A DNA stretch of 64,000 nucleotides from Prevotella sp. (GTDB lineage: Bacteria > Bacteroidota > Bacteroidia > Bacteroidales > Bacteroidaceae), in contig JAFRRN010000035.1 in NCBI GenBank assembly GCA_017428055.1, positions 1 to 64,000 of the forward strand, given 5' to 3'. Within the stretch, counting starts at the first letter, position 1; each line of letters opens with the position of its first letter. A program made the translations under genes and the position numbers. Below the pieces are notes generated by a model. That model was not told where the DNA came from. It was given only the letters and a program-made list of their open reading frames with translations, and searched no databases. This document shows, in pieces, positions 46,457 through 55,269 of the stretch.

Positions 46457-46514
46457 AAAAAAGCCCTCTCTTATGCCAATGACGCTATGTTTCCTTTACT
46501 TCACTTCGTTTTCT

Positions 46515-46781
46515 TTACTCTGTTTGTAACCTTTTGAACAAAAGCTCACTGCCAATCTCATATACCTCATCACCACAAACATCGAAAGCCTCGTCCATCA
46601 GCCGATTGTAGAGTTCGGCTTGTTCATCGTCCATTGTCCTTTCGTGAGCCTTGTAACTGGTGTATTTTTTGAAGTCATCGTCAGGATGAAAGTTGATGTT
46701 GAGTTCATTTACGATGTGGTCGAAGAAGCTTTTCACCTCTTCTACGGTAGTGATGTGAGAGTCTTGAGTGTACTTAGCCAT
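46515..46781 (-). CDS. Small protein at the head of the m5C R-M operon
   Basis: 88 residues from the Met at 46781 (MAKYTQDSHITTVEEVKSFF). Acidic and helical, no helix-turn-helix evident, so it does not look like a classical controller protein. It lies 58 bases before the methyltransferase gene and in the same direction. It may be a regulatory or accessory subunit; no family is recognised. No close promoter is seen, so it may be read from the one at 47179-47209. Confidence 0.65.
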   Translation of the reverse strand: MAKYTQDSHITTVEEVKSFFDHIVNELNINFHPDDDFKKYTSYKAHERTMDDEQAELYNRLMDEAFDVCGDEVYEIGSELLFKRLQTE

Positions 46782-46849
46782 TACATTCAAGAGTTGTCCG
46801 CAAACACCCTGTGCGAACCGGTTAGTAATATTGGCTAACTACAAATAAA

Positions 46850-47172
46850 AAGCGCGAGTGCTTACATCTGCCTGTTCGATTTCGAGGTCTACCACAACCT
46901 TGCCAATAAACAGACAGAGAAACACCCACGTTGGAGGATATAGACACCCGTTAAGTGTGCGTTGAGGCTACGCGAGCCTCGCAGCACACTACGGAGAGTA
47001 TATACTACACCCCGTGGAGTTACCCCTGCATTTGTTTTTGATGGCAATTCGAGTGTGGTAGTTTCGAAATCCAAAAACAAAGCGTCAGTAACGCCTTCTA
47101 ATATGTAGTGTTCTACCCATCGGCTCAGTCATCCTCAGATGACATCGCAGCCAACAAGGGCAGATGCGGTTT
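46850..47172 (-). ncRNA. Candidate structured RNA or long leader of the m5C R-M operon
   Basis: A well-formed promoter (47179-47209) fires leftwards into a stretch dense in stems. TTTGTTTTTG (47031-47040) pairs with CAAAAACAAA (47072-47081). GTGTGC (46955-46960) with an inner GAGGC pairs with GCCTC and GCACAC (46984-46989). A short stem with a T-rich tail (about 46855-46870) could end it. A possible short peptide end, PPTWVFLCLFIGKVVVDLEI, is read in one frame near 46870-46945, so a coding origin cannot be excluded. No RNA family is recognised; ends are approximate. Confidence 0.5.
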
Positions 47173-47178
47173 TGATTG

Positions 47179-47209
47179 CAAATATACAAAGAAAAAATCA
47201 ACCTTCAAA
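47179..47209 (-). promoter_or_regulatory. Strong Bacteroidetes promoter, leftward
   Basis: Minus-strand TTTG (47206-47209) and TATATTTG (47179-47186) are separated by exactly 19 bp, an ideal match. It drives the candidate structured RNA and perhaps the R-M operon beyond it. Confidence 0.75.
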
Positions 47210-47340
47210 GATTTGGGGCCAAAAATCATTTTTTCAATTCAAGCGTATGGTTTTTGATGGAAAAATGTGTTGGGGGTCATCGGGGGAGGAAGGCTATCGA
47301 GGCTTCGGAGGGTATAGGCTTCTAAAGATAACCGTAAATT

Positions 47341-47739
47341 TTTATTTTTTGTTGCAACATTGCCACCCTTCGCCTAACACGCTGGGAAACAAATAGTTAG
47401 TGTGTTGCAAATGTGTGGCATTGGTGGCAATGACTTCAGTTGGTGCGTTACCAGAATCGTTACCACTATGTGGTAACATCATTACCAGTATGTGGTAACG
47501 CCATTACCACTATGCGGTAACGTTATTACCAGTAAGCGGTAACATCATTACCACGTTGGGGTAGCAATGGAGAAGGGATATCTTATGGCATCCAAATGGC
47601 ACATTTTTCACTCAAAATCGATATAGAAATAGTCGTTTAATTGAGATTGTTGCCACCATGCCACCTTAATGCCACACTTTAAAATGTTGTCTTTCAGCAA
47701 GTTATGTGAGATGTGGCATTGTTGCAACAAAACAAAAAG
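47341..47739. mobile_element. MITE-like element with 26-bp terminal inverted repeats
   Basis: The left end (47341-47366) contains GTTGCAACATTGCCAC and the right end (47714-47739) its complement GTGGCATTGTTGCAAC; 23 of 26 bases match. Inside are further inverted pieces of TGTGGCATT / TGCCACAC text and a five-unit 22-bp palindrome array (47460-47569). There is no transposase gene, and I see no clear target-site duplication. It could be a non-autonomous transposon or a regulatory module. Confidence 0.6.
47460..47569. repeat. Tandem array, five palindromic units of exactly 22 bp
   Basis: Units start at 47460, 47482, 47504, 47526 and 47548. Each holds a dyad such as TTACCACTATGTGGTAA, where the arms are kept (TTACC/GGTAA) while the centre and the 5-bp linkers vary. 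A half-unit TTACCA precedes it at 47448. Conservation of arms over centre suggests a protein-binding dyad. Confidence 0.9.
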
Positions 47740-47930
47740 ATTGCGGGTAGTAATAAAATTAATATGCCATTTGGAATTAGAGTATAAGATGCTGTTGTAG
47801 GCGATATGATACCTATGTTTCCTTTTCTCATATTGGGCTTGGCACTTCTTTTTATGCCTATTTTCATAATAAAATCAAAGAAAAAGAGTTATATAAGTAT
47901 AGTAAATCTTAAATAATGGAAATTTTTCCG

Positions 47931-47938
47931 TATTTTTG
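47931..47938 (+). promoter_or_regulatory. -7 element of the exopolysaccharide locus
   Basis: TATTTTTG fits TAnnTTTG. The first ATG is only 13 bp downstream, so translation may begin at the ATGs at 47966 or 47969 rather than at 47951. Confidence 0.6.
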
Positions 47939-47950
47939 CATCCGTTTATC

Positions 47951-50482
47951 ATGAAAACGAAGAATATGATGAAGAAATTTTTGTTATATGCCGTCATCCT
48001 TTTTATATGTCCGTTGGGCATGATGGCCCAATCATCCATGACCGATGACCAGGTGATTAAGTTCGTTCTCAAGGAGCATGAGGCGGGTACGTCGCAGACC
48101 CAAATCGTGACCAAGCTCATGCAACAGGGCGTTGATGTCCAGCAAATCCGTCGTGTCAAGGCTAAATATGACCGGCAAATCAAGCAAGGCGGCTTGGGAA
48201 CGGTTGCCGATGAGGCGATGACGAAAGCGGAGAGCCGTATGCGCAAGAACAATGGCGACACGAAGGAAGGCAAGTCTTCGGAGAAGAGCAATATGCGTTT
48301 GGAGAACGGTTCTGCCGTGGTTCACACCTATGATGACGACGATGACGACTTCCTGCTCATGCAAGAAGAGTTGCAGGGGCTGGTACCTACCGACTCCATC
48401 GAATGGCTCAAGCAGATCTTGGAAGAGCGGGAAAAGGAGAAGAAGAAAGTCTTTGGCCGTGACATCTTCAACCAGAAGAACCTCACGTTTGAGCCGAACA
48501 TGAACATCGCCACGCCGCAAAACTACCGTGTAGGCCCTGGTGATGAGGTGATTATCGACATCTATGGGGCTTCACAAAAGAGCATCGAGACGACCGTCTC
48601 GCCCGATGGCGAGGTGGTGATAGAGGGCTTTGGTCCCGTGCAGGTGAGCGGTTTGACGGTCGCGCAAGCCAATGCCCGTTTGCGTTCGCAATTAGGTTCC
48701 CGATACAAGAGCAGTAAGATCAAGTTGTCGGTGGGGCAGACGCGCACCATCATGGTCAATGTGATGGGTGAGGTGAAGATGCCCGGCACTTATACGTTGT
48801 CGGCTTTTGCCAGCGTGTTCCATGCCTTGTACATGGCGGGCGGCACCAACGACTTGGGTACGCTTCGTAACATCAAGGTCTATAGGAACAGCAAGCTGAT
48901 TTCCGTGGTTGACATTTATGATTATATCTTGAATGGCAAGTTGACGGGCAATGTGCGTCTTGCCGACAACGATGTCATTGTCGTGGGTGCATACGATTGC
49001 ATGGTCAGCATCACGGGAAAGGTGAAACGCCCGATGTATTATGAGATGAAGAAGAACGAGAGCGTCGGTACGTTGCTGAAGTATGCTGGCGGATTCACGG
49101 GCGATGCCTACACCAAGAGTGTGCGAGTGCAGAGGAAGACGGGCAAGGAATACAGTGTGTTCAACATCGAGGAGTTTGACATGAGTTCCTTCCATGTGAC
49201 AGATGGCGACTCGGTGAGTGTGGACAGCGTGTTGGAGCGGTTTGAGAATACCGTCGAAGTGAAAGGTGCGGTGTTCCGTCAGGGGCTTTACCAGTTGGGC
49301 GGAGGCATCAATAGTGTGCGCTCGTTGATAGAACATGCCGAGGGGTTGACGGAGGAGGCATTCGTCAACCGTGCCGTGATGCACCGCATGAAGGAAGACC
49401 GTACGCTGGAAGTGGTGAGTGTCGACGTGAAAGGCATCATGGAAGGGACGACCCCCGATATTCCCTTGCAGGAGAATGACGTGCTGTTTATCCCCACGAA
49501 GCAGGAGGCGATGGTGGAGCGTACCATCACCATCCATGGCGAGGTGCAATATCCCGGCGTGTATAAATATGCCGACAACGAGACGTTGGAGGACTTCGTG
49601 TTGCAAGCTGGCGGACTGAAAGAGACGGCATCGACCGTGAAGGTGGACGTGGCGCGGCGCGTGAGCAACCCCAAGGCGTTGACAACGGACAGCGTGATTG
49701 CACGTACATACAGTTTTGCCTTGAAAGATGGGTTTGTCATTGACGGCGAGCAAGGGTTTGTCTTGCAGCCTTTCGATGAGGTGTATGTCCGCAAGAGTCC
49801 AGGTTATAGCATCCAGCAGAATGTCTATGTGCAAGGACAGGTGATGTTTAGCGGCACCTATACTTTGTCTACCAAGAACGAGAGATTGAGCGACTTGGTG
49901 AAAAAGGCGGGTGGTGTGACGGATTTGGCCTATATCCCCGGCGCTCGTTTGGAAAGAATCATCACCAATGAAGAGCGGCTCCGTATGCAGACGGTGTTGC
50001 GCATGGCGAACACGCAGAGCGGCAATGACTCGGTGGACGTGAAGAAACTGGACTTGGGCGACACGTATTATGTGGGTATCGAGCTGGACAAGGCTCTGGC
50101 GAACCCCGGCGGAGACGAGGACTTGGTGTTGAGGCAGGGCGACCGCCTCATCGTACCCGAATACAACGGAACGGTGAAAATTTCGGGCGACGTGATGTTC
50201 CCCAATACCGTGGCTTACCAAAAGGGCAAACGTGCCTCTTACTATATCGACCAGGCTGGCGGCTGGGGCAACAGAGCCAAGAAGAGAAGTACACATATTA
50301 TATATATGAACGGTACGGTTGCCAAGGTGGGACATAATGCCAAGATCAAGCCGGGATGCGAGATCGTGGTGCCGAGCAAGCCCAAGAACAATGGCATGTC
50401 ATTGGCAGAATGGATGACTATCGGCACATCTGTAGCTTCCATAGCCACGATGATTGCCACCATTGCTAACCTCATCAAATAA
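47951..50482 (+). CDS. Polysaccharide export outer-membrane protein (Wza-like, SLBB repeats)
   Basis: About 843 residues (MKTKNMMKKFLLYAVILFIC ...) with a signal peptide ending near MMAQSS. A Poly_export domain (NYRVGPGDEVIIDIYGASQK) is at about 190-280. A series of about five SLBB domains follows (VMGEVKMPGTYTLSAFAS, VKGAVFRQGLYQLGGGIN, IHGEVQYPGVYKYADNETLE, VQGQVMFSGTYTLS, ISGDVMFPNTVAYQKG). A C-terminal hydrophobic helix (EWMTIGTSVASIATMIATIA) may cross the outer membrane. It forms the export channel for the polysaccharide made by the following genes and is the first gene of a rightward operon. Confidence 0.92.
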   Translation: MKTKNMMKKFLLYAVILFICPLGMMAQSSMTDDQVIKFVLKEHEAGTSQTQIVTKLMQQGVDVQQIRRVKAKYDRQIKQGGLGTVADEAMTKAESRMRKNNGDTKEGKSSEKSNMRLENGSAVVHTYDDDDDDFLLMQEELQGLVPTDSIEWLKQILEEREKEKKKVFGRDIFNQKNLTFEPNMNIATPQNYRVGPGDEVIIDIYGASQKSIETTVSPDGEVVIEGFGPVQVSGLTVAQANARLRSQLGSRYKSSKIKLSVGQTRTIMVNVMGEVKMPGTYTLSAFASVFHALYMAGGTNDLGTLRNIKVYRNSKLISVVDIYDYILNGKLTGNVRLADNDVIVVGAYDCMVSITGKVKRPMYYEMKKNESVGTLLKYAGGFTGDAYTKSVRVQRKTGKEYSVFNIEEFDMSSFHVTDGDSVSVDSVLERFENTVEVKGAVFRQGLYQLGGGINSVRSLIEHAEGLTEEAFVNRAVMHRMKEDRTLEVVSVDVKGIMEGTTPDIPLQENDVLFIPTKQEAMVERTITIHGEVQYPGVYKYADNETLEDFVLQAGGLKETASTVKVDVARRVSNPKALTTDSVIARTYSFALKDGFVIDGEQGFVLQPFDEVYVRKSPGYSIQQNVYVQGQVMFSGTYTLSTKNERLSDLVKKAGGVTDLAYIPGARLERIITNEERLRMQTVLRMANTQSGNDSVDVKKLDLGDTYYVGIELDKALANPGGDEDLVLRQGDRLIVPEYNGTVKISGDVMFPNTVAYQKGKRASYYIDQAGGWGNRAKKRSTHIIYMNGTVAKVGHNAKIKPGCEIVVPSKPKNNGMSLAEWMTIGTSVASIATMIATIANLIK

Positions 50483-50491
50483 AAGAAGACC

Positions 50492-51550
50492 ATGGCAACA
50501 GAAATCCAAGCGACAAGCATCGACTACCGGGCGGTGCTCCGGGAGGTCAGGAAGCGTCGGAAGCTCCTCTATAAAGTGTTGGCGGTCACGTTTGTATTGT
50601 CCACATTGTACATCTTCTGCATCCCCCGATACTATACGACAGACACCAAGATGGCCCCCGAGACGGAGAGCTCGATAGGAGGAGGGACATTGGGGTCGAT
50701 CGCCTCGTCCTTTGGCTTCGACCTTTCCGATATGGAGACGTCGGATGCCATCACGCCCTTGCTCTATCCCGACTTGATGGAGGACAACGGCTTTGTGACG
50801 GGCCTGTTTCCCATCCAAGTGAAAACGCAGGACGGAAGTGTGAACGCCACATATTATGACTATTTGAAGAAACACCAGAAATTCCCGTGGTGGACAAGGA
50901 TGATGGGGGCAGTCATGAACCTCTTTCCGAAGAAAGCGGAAGGGGGCAAGCAGGGAAAAGCTGACCCTTATATCTTGTCGAAGGACGATGACGACATCGC
51001 CGGTGCCATACGCAATCAGGTCAAGCTTAGCACTGACAAGAAAACGGGTGTCATCACCATCACCGTGAAAGCCCAGGACCGTTTGGTTTGCAAGATTGTC
51101 GCCGACTCCGTAAGGGGGCATTTGCAACAGTTCATCAGTGAGTATCGTACAAACAAGGCGCGGACGGACTTGGAATATTATAAGAAGTTGGTGGCCGAGG
51201 CGAAGCATGAATACCAAAAGGCAAGGCAGCTATATGGCAGCTACTCAGACGAGAACTCAGACCTCGTCCTCGAAAGCTATCGTGCGAAGAGGGAGGACTT
51301 GGAGAATGAGATGCAGCTCAAGTTCAACACGTATAGTGCATTGAATACGCAGATGCAAGCAGCCAAGGCAAAGGTGCAGGAGCGCACTCCTGTCTTTACC
51401 CTCATCAAGGGAGCAGCGATGCCAATCAAGCCAGCAGGACCCAAGCGGATGTTTTTCGTCATAGAAATGCTCATGTTGGCGTTTATCGGAACGAGTATTT
51501 ATGTCATGAGAGATATTTTACGTACTGAAGATAATGCCCTTGATGAGTGA
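50492..51550 (+). CDS. Wzz-type chain-length determinant
   Basis: 352 residues with two membrane helices, near 30-48 (LLYKVLAVTFVLSTLYIFCI) and 315-335 (MFFVIEMLMLAFIGTSIYVM), enclosing a periplasmic domain with a coiled coil (about 220-290), and a PxxP-type segment before the second helix (PIKPAGPKR). This is the polysaccharide co-polymerase fold that sets chain length with Wzy. No cytoplasmic tyrosine-kinase domain is fused. It begins 9 bases after the export protein gene. Confidence 0.9.
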   Translation: MATEIQATSIDYRAVLREVRKRRKLLYKVLAVTFVLSTLYIFCIPRYYTTDTKMAPETESSIGGGTLGSIASSFGFDLSDMETSDAITPLLYPDLMEDNGFVTGLFPIQVKTQDGSVNATYYDYLKKHQKFPWWTRMMGAVMNLFPKKAEGGKQGKADPYILSKDDDDIAGAIRNQVKLSTDKKTGVITITVKAQDRLVCKIVADSVRGHLQQFISEYRTNKARTDLEYYKKLVAEAKHEYQKARQLYGSYSDENSDLVLESYRAKREDLENEMQLKFNTYSALNTQMQAAKAKVQERTPVFTLIKGAAMPIKPAGPKRMFFVIEMLMLAFIGTSIYVMRDILRTEDNALDE

Positions 51551-53096
51551 TTTTACTCAAACATACAACCATACAGAAGGAAAGAACAAACGGATTGCGT
51601 CAAATACAATACTGTTGTTCTTGCGGATGTTTATACTCACACTCATCAATCTTTATGCCGTTAGGATTGTATTGAGAAGGCTCGGCGAAGAGGACTATGG
51701 CGTGTTCAACACCGTTGCCGGCGTGGTCATGGCAACGAGCTTCCTCAGCGGCGTGTTGGCCTTCTCCGTTCAACGTTTCCTTTCCTTTTATTTGGGGAAG
51801 CACGATGCCCAAAGTCTGCGAAAGATATTCTCGCTAAGCTTGAACATTGTCGTTATTCTCTCTATCGTTGTCTTCATCATCCTTGAGACCGTTGGTCTGT
51901 GGTTTGTCAACACCCAATTGACTATCCCCACCGAAAGGATGCAAGCGATGCGATGGGCTTATCAGTTTGGAATCTTCGGCTTGTTGTGTTCATTCATCCA
52001 GATTCCTTTTACCGCTGCCATGTTTGCGCATGAGGACATGGGCAATTACACTATTGTCTCCACCCTTGAGTGCTTGTTGCGGTTGTTGGCAGCATACTTG
52101 ATTGGCATTGCCGCTATTGATAATCTCGTCTTTTATTCATCTGGCATCTTCGTGTCGGCGACCATCATCATGCTTTTATATATTGGCATTGGACATTTGA
52201 AATACAATGAATGCCACTACAAATATGTAAAAGACAAGAAGCTATGTAAAGAGATTTTGTTCTTTTCGGGGTGGGCTTTGTATGGGTCTGCTTCCAATAT
52301 GGGGATGATACAGGGAAGTACCATCTTGATTAATGTGTTTTTCGGGTCTATCGTGACAGCGGCATTTGCCATCGCATTACAGATTTATAATGCGTTCAAT
52401 TCTTTGTGCAATAGCATGGTGCTTGCATTCAGACCACCTATGATAAAGGCATATGCGGAAGGAAATGCCGCCTATTTGCGCCAGTTGTTCTCTGTCAGCA
52501 ACAAGTTCTTGTTGTATATACTTGCTGCCATAGCCATTCCCTTGATATGTGAAATGCCCACCATCTTGGAGATTTGGCTTCATGAAGTCTCTCCCAATAT
52601 CGTGTTGTTTGCTCGGTTGATGATAGTATATATTGTATGTATCTCCATGAACAATCCCATCAGCATCATTATGCATGCTTCCGGACATATCAAACAATAT
52701 AATCTGCCAGTAGAGACCATCACGTTGATGTGCTTGCCCATTACGTGGTTGTTGTTCCGTCTGGGTTTTCCAGCATATTATGTCTTTATTTCAATGATAG
52801 GGGTATGTTTGGTTGCACATGTCGTCAGACTGTGGTGTCTTAAACGTTATCATCGTAGTTTCTCCATTCGCTCTTATATGACTTCGCTCGTGATACCCTC
52901 TGCCGTTGTCCTCTCTGTAGGAGCATGTTGCGCATGGGGTTTACATGCTTATGTGCCGAATATGGTATGGCGGCTTGTTACCGTCGTCATCTTCACGCCG
53001 TTGGTCGTTTTGTCGCTTGCGTATTGTTTTGGCACGACAAGACAGGAGAAAGGTGTCTTTGTCAGTCTCATCCATTCCATTAGAAATCACACATAG
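51543..53096 (+). CDS. Wzx-type polysaccharide flippase
   Basis: About 517 residues (from ATG at 51543; 51534 is an alternative overlapping the wzz end more). Twelve to fourteen membrane helices with the MATE/polysaccharide-synthase layout: NTILLFLRMFILTLINLYAV, RLGEEDYGVFNTVAGVV, WALYGSASNMGMIQGSTILI. It would flip the lipid-linked repeat unit across the inner membrane. The start overlaps the wzz stop, indicating coupled translation. Confidence 0.9.
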   Translation: MSDFTQTYNHTEGKNKRIASNTILLFLRMFILTLINLYAVRIVLRRLGEEDYGVFNTVAGVVMATSFLSGVLAFSVQRFLSFYLGKHDAQSLRKIFSLSLNIVVILSIVVFIILETVGLWFVNTQLTIPTERMQAMRWAYQFGIFGLLCSFIQIPFTAAMFAHEDMGNYTIVSTLECLLRLLAAYLIGIAAIDNLVFYSSGIFVSATIIMLLYIGIGHLKYNECHYKYVKDKKLCKEILFFSGWALYGSASNMGMIQGSTILINVFFGSIVTAAFAIALQIYNAFNSLCNSMVLAFRPPMIKAYAEGNAAYLRQLFSVSNKFLLYILAAIAIPLICEMPTILEIWLHEVSPNIVLFARLMIVYIVCISMNNPISIIMHASGHIKQYNLPVETITLMCLPITWLLFRLGFPAYYVFISMIGVCLVAHVVRLWCLKRYHRSFSIRSYMTSLVIPSAVVLSVGACCAWGLHAYVPNMVWRLVTVVIFTPLVVLSLAYCFGTTRQEKGVFVSLIHSIRNHT

Positions 53097-53100
53097 ACTT

Positions 53101-54399
53101 ATGCGGCAAGAAGTATCAGATACACTCCTTTCAACTTTTTACCTCCTATTGTGGATAGCCACATTTGTCTGGTATCAATGGAAACGTCACACGTTCGATG
53201 CGGGGAGTGCAATCATAGGTACATACATTCTTTATGCCTTTTTCTCCATCCTCTCCATTAACAACCAGGTTCTTTTCGTTGAATATGATCACCTCACACT
53301 CTTTCCTTTTATCTATTTGTATCTCATGTTGATGATTGCCCTTTCACCAGCGATAAGTAATCATCTGAACCCACCGACAAATCTTGTCAGTTCAAACACA
53401 AAAATCTTGGAGATTCTGGCGTTTATCATTATCATTGCTTCCATTTCATTGATTCCTCATATTATTAGTAATTTCAGCGAGGGCTTTGTGAAGTTGTTTA
53501 CTGATACCGATGCCGGGAAAGATGCATATATGGAGAGTGTTGGGGATAGTGACGAACGAGGAAAAGCTGTTTCAAATATTGCCACCATCATTTTTAATGC
53601 CTCATCAACGCTTTCGTATTTCATATACTTCTTCTTCATCTCTGCTCCCAAAAAGAATTGGCTGTTGATCACGGGATTGACCGTAGCCATCATCATTGGA
53701 TTCTTAATGCCAATCATGCAAGGGATGCGAGGAGGGGTTATCATTACGATACTCACACTCATTCTTGCTTATATGTTGTATAAGCCATTTTTGTCAGAAA
53801 AGCTCAAGCGCGTCGTGCGAATTCTGGGGATTTTAGGGATAGTGGCAGTCATGATACCAATCGTTGCCATCACGATGAGTCGTTTTGGGAAGGAGAAGGC
53901 TGGAGTGGAAAGCATTATGTATTGGTATATCGGTCAGGAGAATTTATATTTCAACAACTACGGACTTGACAATGGCGGTATTAGGTATGGTGACAGGACT
54001 TTCAACCTATTTAAGAGGATTATCGATCCTAATACGTCCAAGAATTATATAGAACGACGGGAAAAGTTCCATCATCTCAAATCCAACGATGAGATCTTCA
54101 CGACTTTCGTGGGTGATTTCACATTGGACTTCGGCCCTGTTGGCGCATTAGTCATTTTCGTCATATTTAATATTGTCGTGGTTTATCAGACACGCCCCCG
54201 TGATGGAACCATCAAGATTCATCAATTGATGCTGTTATATTTTGCATTGAGCATCAGTATGCAGGGGGGCATGTCTTTATATAGTTTCGCTGATGGCCAC
54301 AACATACAGATCATCCTCATGGCTTTGATTTATTTTTATCTCCGTTATTATGAGGCCTTGCAGGAGAAGTTTCCTTTGCAAACAAACCATAGCCAATGA
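53101..54399 (+). CDS. Wzy-like polysaccharide polymerase
   Basis: 432 residues from ATG at 53101 (MRQEVSDTLLSTFYLLLWIA); a longer frame upstream lies inside the flippase gene and is a shadow. About ten membrane helices and a large hydrophilic loop near 290-360 with GDRTFNLFKRIIDP. Wzy proteins share topology rather than sequence, so the call rests on topology and its place between flippase and glycosyltransferases. It would join repeat units in the periplasm. Confidence 0.82.
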   Translation: MRQEVSDTLLSTFYLLLWIATFVWYQWKRHTFDAGSAIIGTYILYAFFSILSINNQVLFVEYDHLTLFPFIYLYLMLMIALSPAISNHLNPPTNLVSSNTKILEILAFIIIIASISLIPHIISNFSEGFVKLFTDTDAGKDAYMESVGDSDERGKAVSNIATIIFNASSTLSYFIYFFFISAPKKNWLLITGLTVAIIIGFLMPIMQGMRGGVIITILTLILAYMLYKPFLSEKLKRVVRILGILGIVAVMIPIVAITMSRFGKEKAGVESIMYWYIGQENLYFNNYGLDNGGIRYGDRTFNLFKRIIDPNTSKNYIERREKFHHLKSNDEIFTTFVGDFTLDFGPVGALVIFVIFNIVVVYQTRPRDGTIKIHQLMLLYFALSISMQGGMSLYSFADGHNIQIILMALIYFYLRYYEALQEKFPLQTNHSQ

Positions 54400-55238
54400 G
54401 AATCTTAGCCGTTGTCATCTTATATAATCCCGATTTGCAACTCCTTCAGGAAAACATCGGGGCATTCACATCTCATGTGGAAACGACCATGGTATGGGAT
54501 AATTCGCCCAAAGAAATAAGCATGAAGAATGAGCAGTTTGCAATGGATTGCTTTCCACAAGTGATTTACAAGGGGGACGGATATAATCGTGGAATATCAT
54601 TTGGCTTGAATAAGGCATGGGAATATGCAAGAAAAAACCAGTATGATGTTTTACTCACGATGGATCAAGATTCCATCTTCAGTGATTTCAAGGAATACAA
54701 ACAACGGGTGATTACCAAATGGCAATCTGAAGGATTGTGTGCCTGTGGCCCTACTCCCAATATAAGTAAAGATAGTGGTTTGTTGGAAGATTTCAGTCAG
54801 TCACCCCGTCTTATTACATCTGGAATGTTAATACCTGTTCCGTTGTTAAATGCCTGTGGAGGGTATTGTGCTGATTATCATATCGATGGAATAGATGTTG
54901 AGTTATGTTATCATTTGAATAATCTTGGATTTCAAACATTCATCGACAACAAAAGCAACCTTTCCCAGCGATTTGGTCAACAAGTAACGAGAAAAATACC
55001 TTTCTTTGGCGACAAGACTTTCTCCAATTATAATCCTTCAAGATTATACGAGATATTTCGTAACCATATCATCACATGGCGTAGATACCATTATCCAAGA
55101 AATCTGTCAAAACTTATTTTCTATGAGTATTTCATTTCCTATGTCATCAAGGATGTTATCATCCTCGGTAAAGGAAAAGGAAAAAAGTTGAGGGCAGTGT
55201 TTAAGGGGGTCGTTGATGGTTTTTGGTTTCCCGTGTGA
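54396..55238 (+). CDS. Glycosyltransferase family 2, rhamnosyltransferase-like
   Basis: 280 residues. N-terminal MRILAVVILYNPDLQLLQEN, a nucleotide-sugar motif VLLTMDQDSIF (DxD-type, near 90), and DYHIDGIDVELCYHLNNLGF in the acceptor half are the pattern of GT2 rhamnosyl-type enzymes. Its start overlaps the wzy stop (ATGA). The sugar transferred cannot be told from sequence. Confidence 0.87.
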   Translation: MRILAVVILYNPDLQLLQENIGAFTSHVETTMVWDNSPKEISMKNEQFAMDCFPQVIYKGDGYNRGISFGLNKAWEYARKNQYDVLLTMDQDSIFSDFKEYKQRVITKWQSEGLCACGPTPNISKDSGLLEDFSQSPRLITSGMLIPVPLLNACGGYCADYHIDGIDVELCYHLNNLGFQTFIDNKSNLSQRFGQQVTRKIPFFGDKTFSNYNPSRLYEIFRNHIITWRRYHYPRNLSKLIFYEYFISYVIKDVIILGKGKGKKLRAVFKGVVDGFWFPV

Positions 55239-55269
55239 ATTTTTCCTAAATCAATATACGAATGTAAAA

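Noticed and set aside
48692-50335. 547-codon minus-strand ORF inside the export gene
   Set aside because: Antisense shadow of the SLBB repeats; His-rich text arises from the complementary codons.
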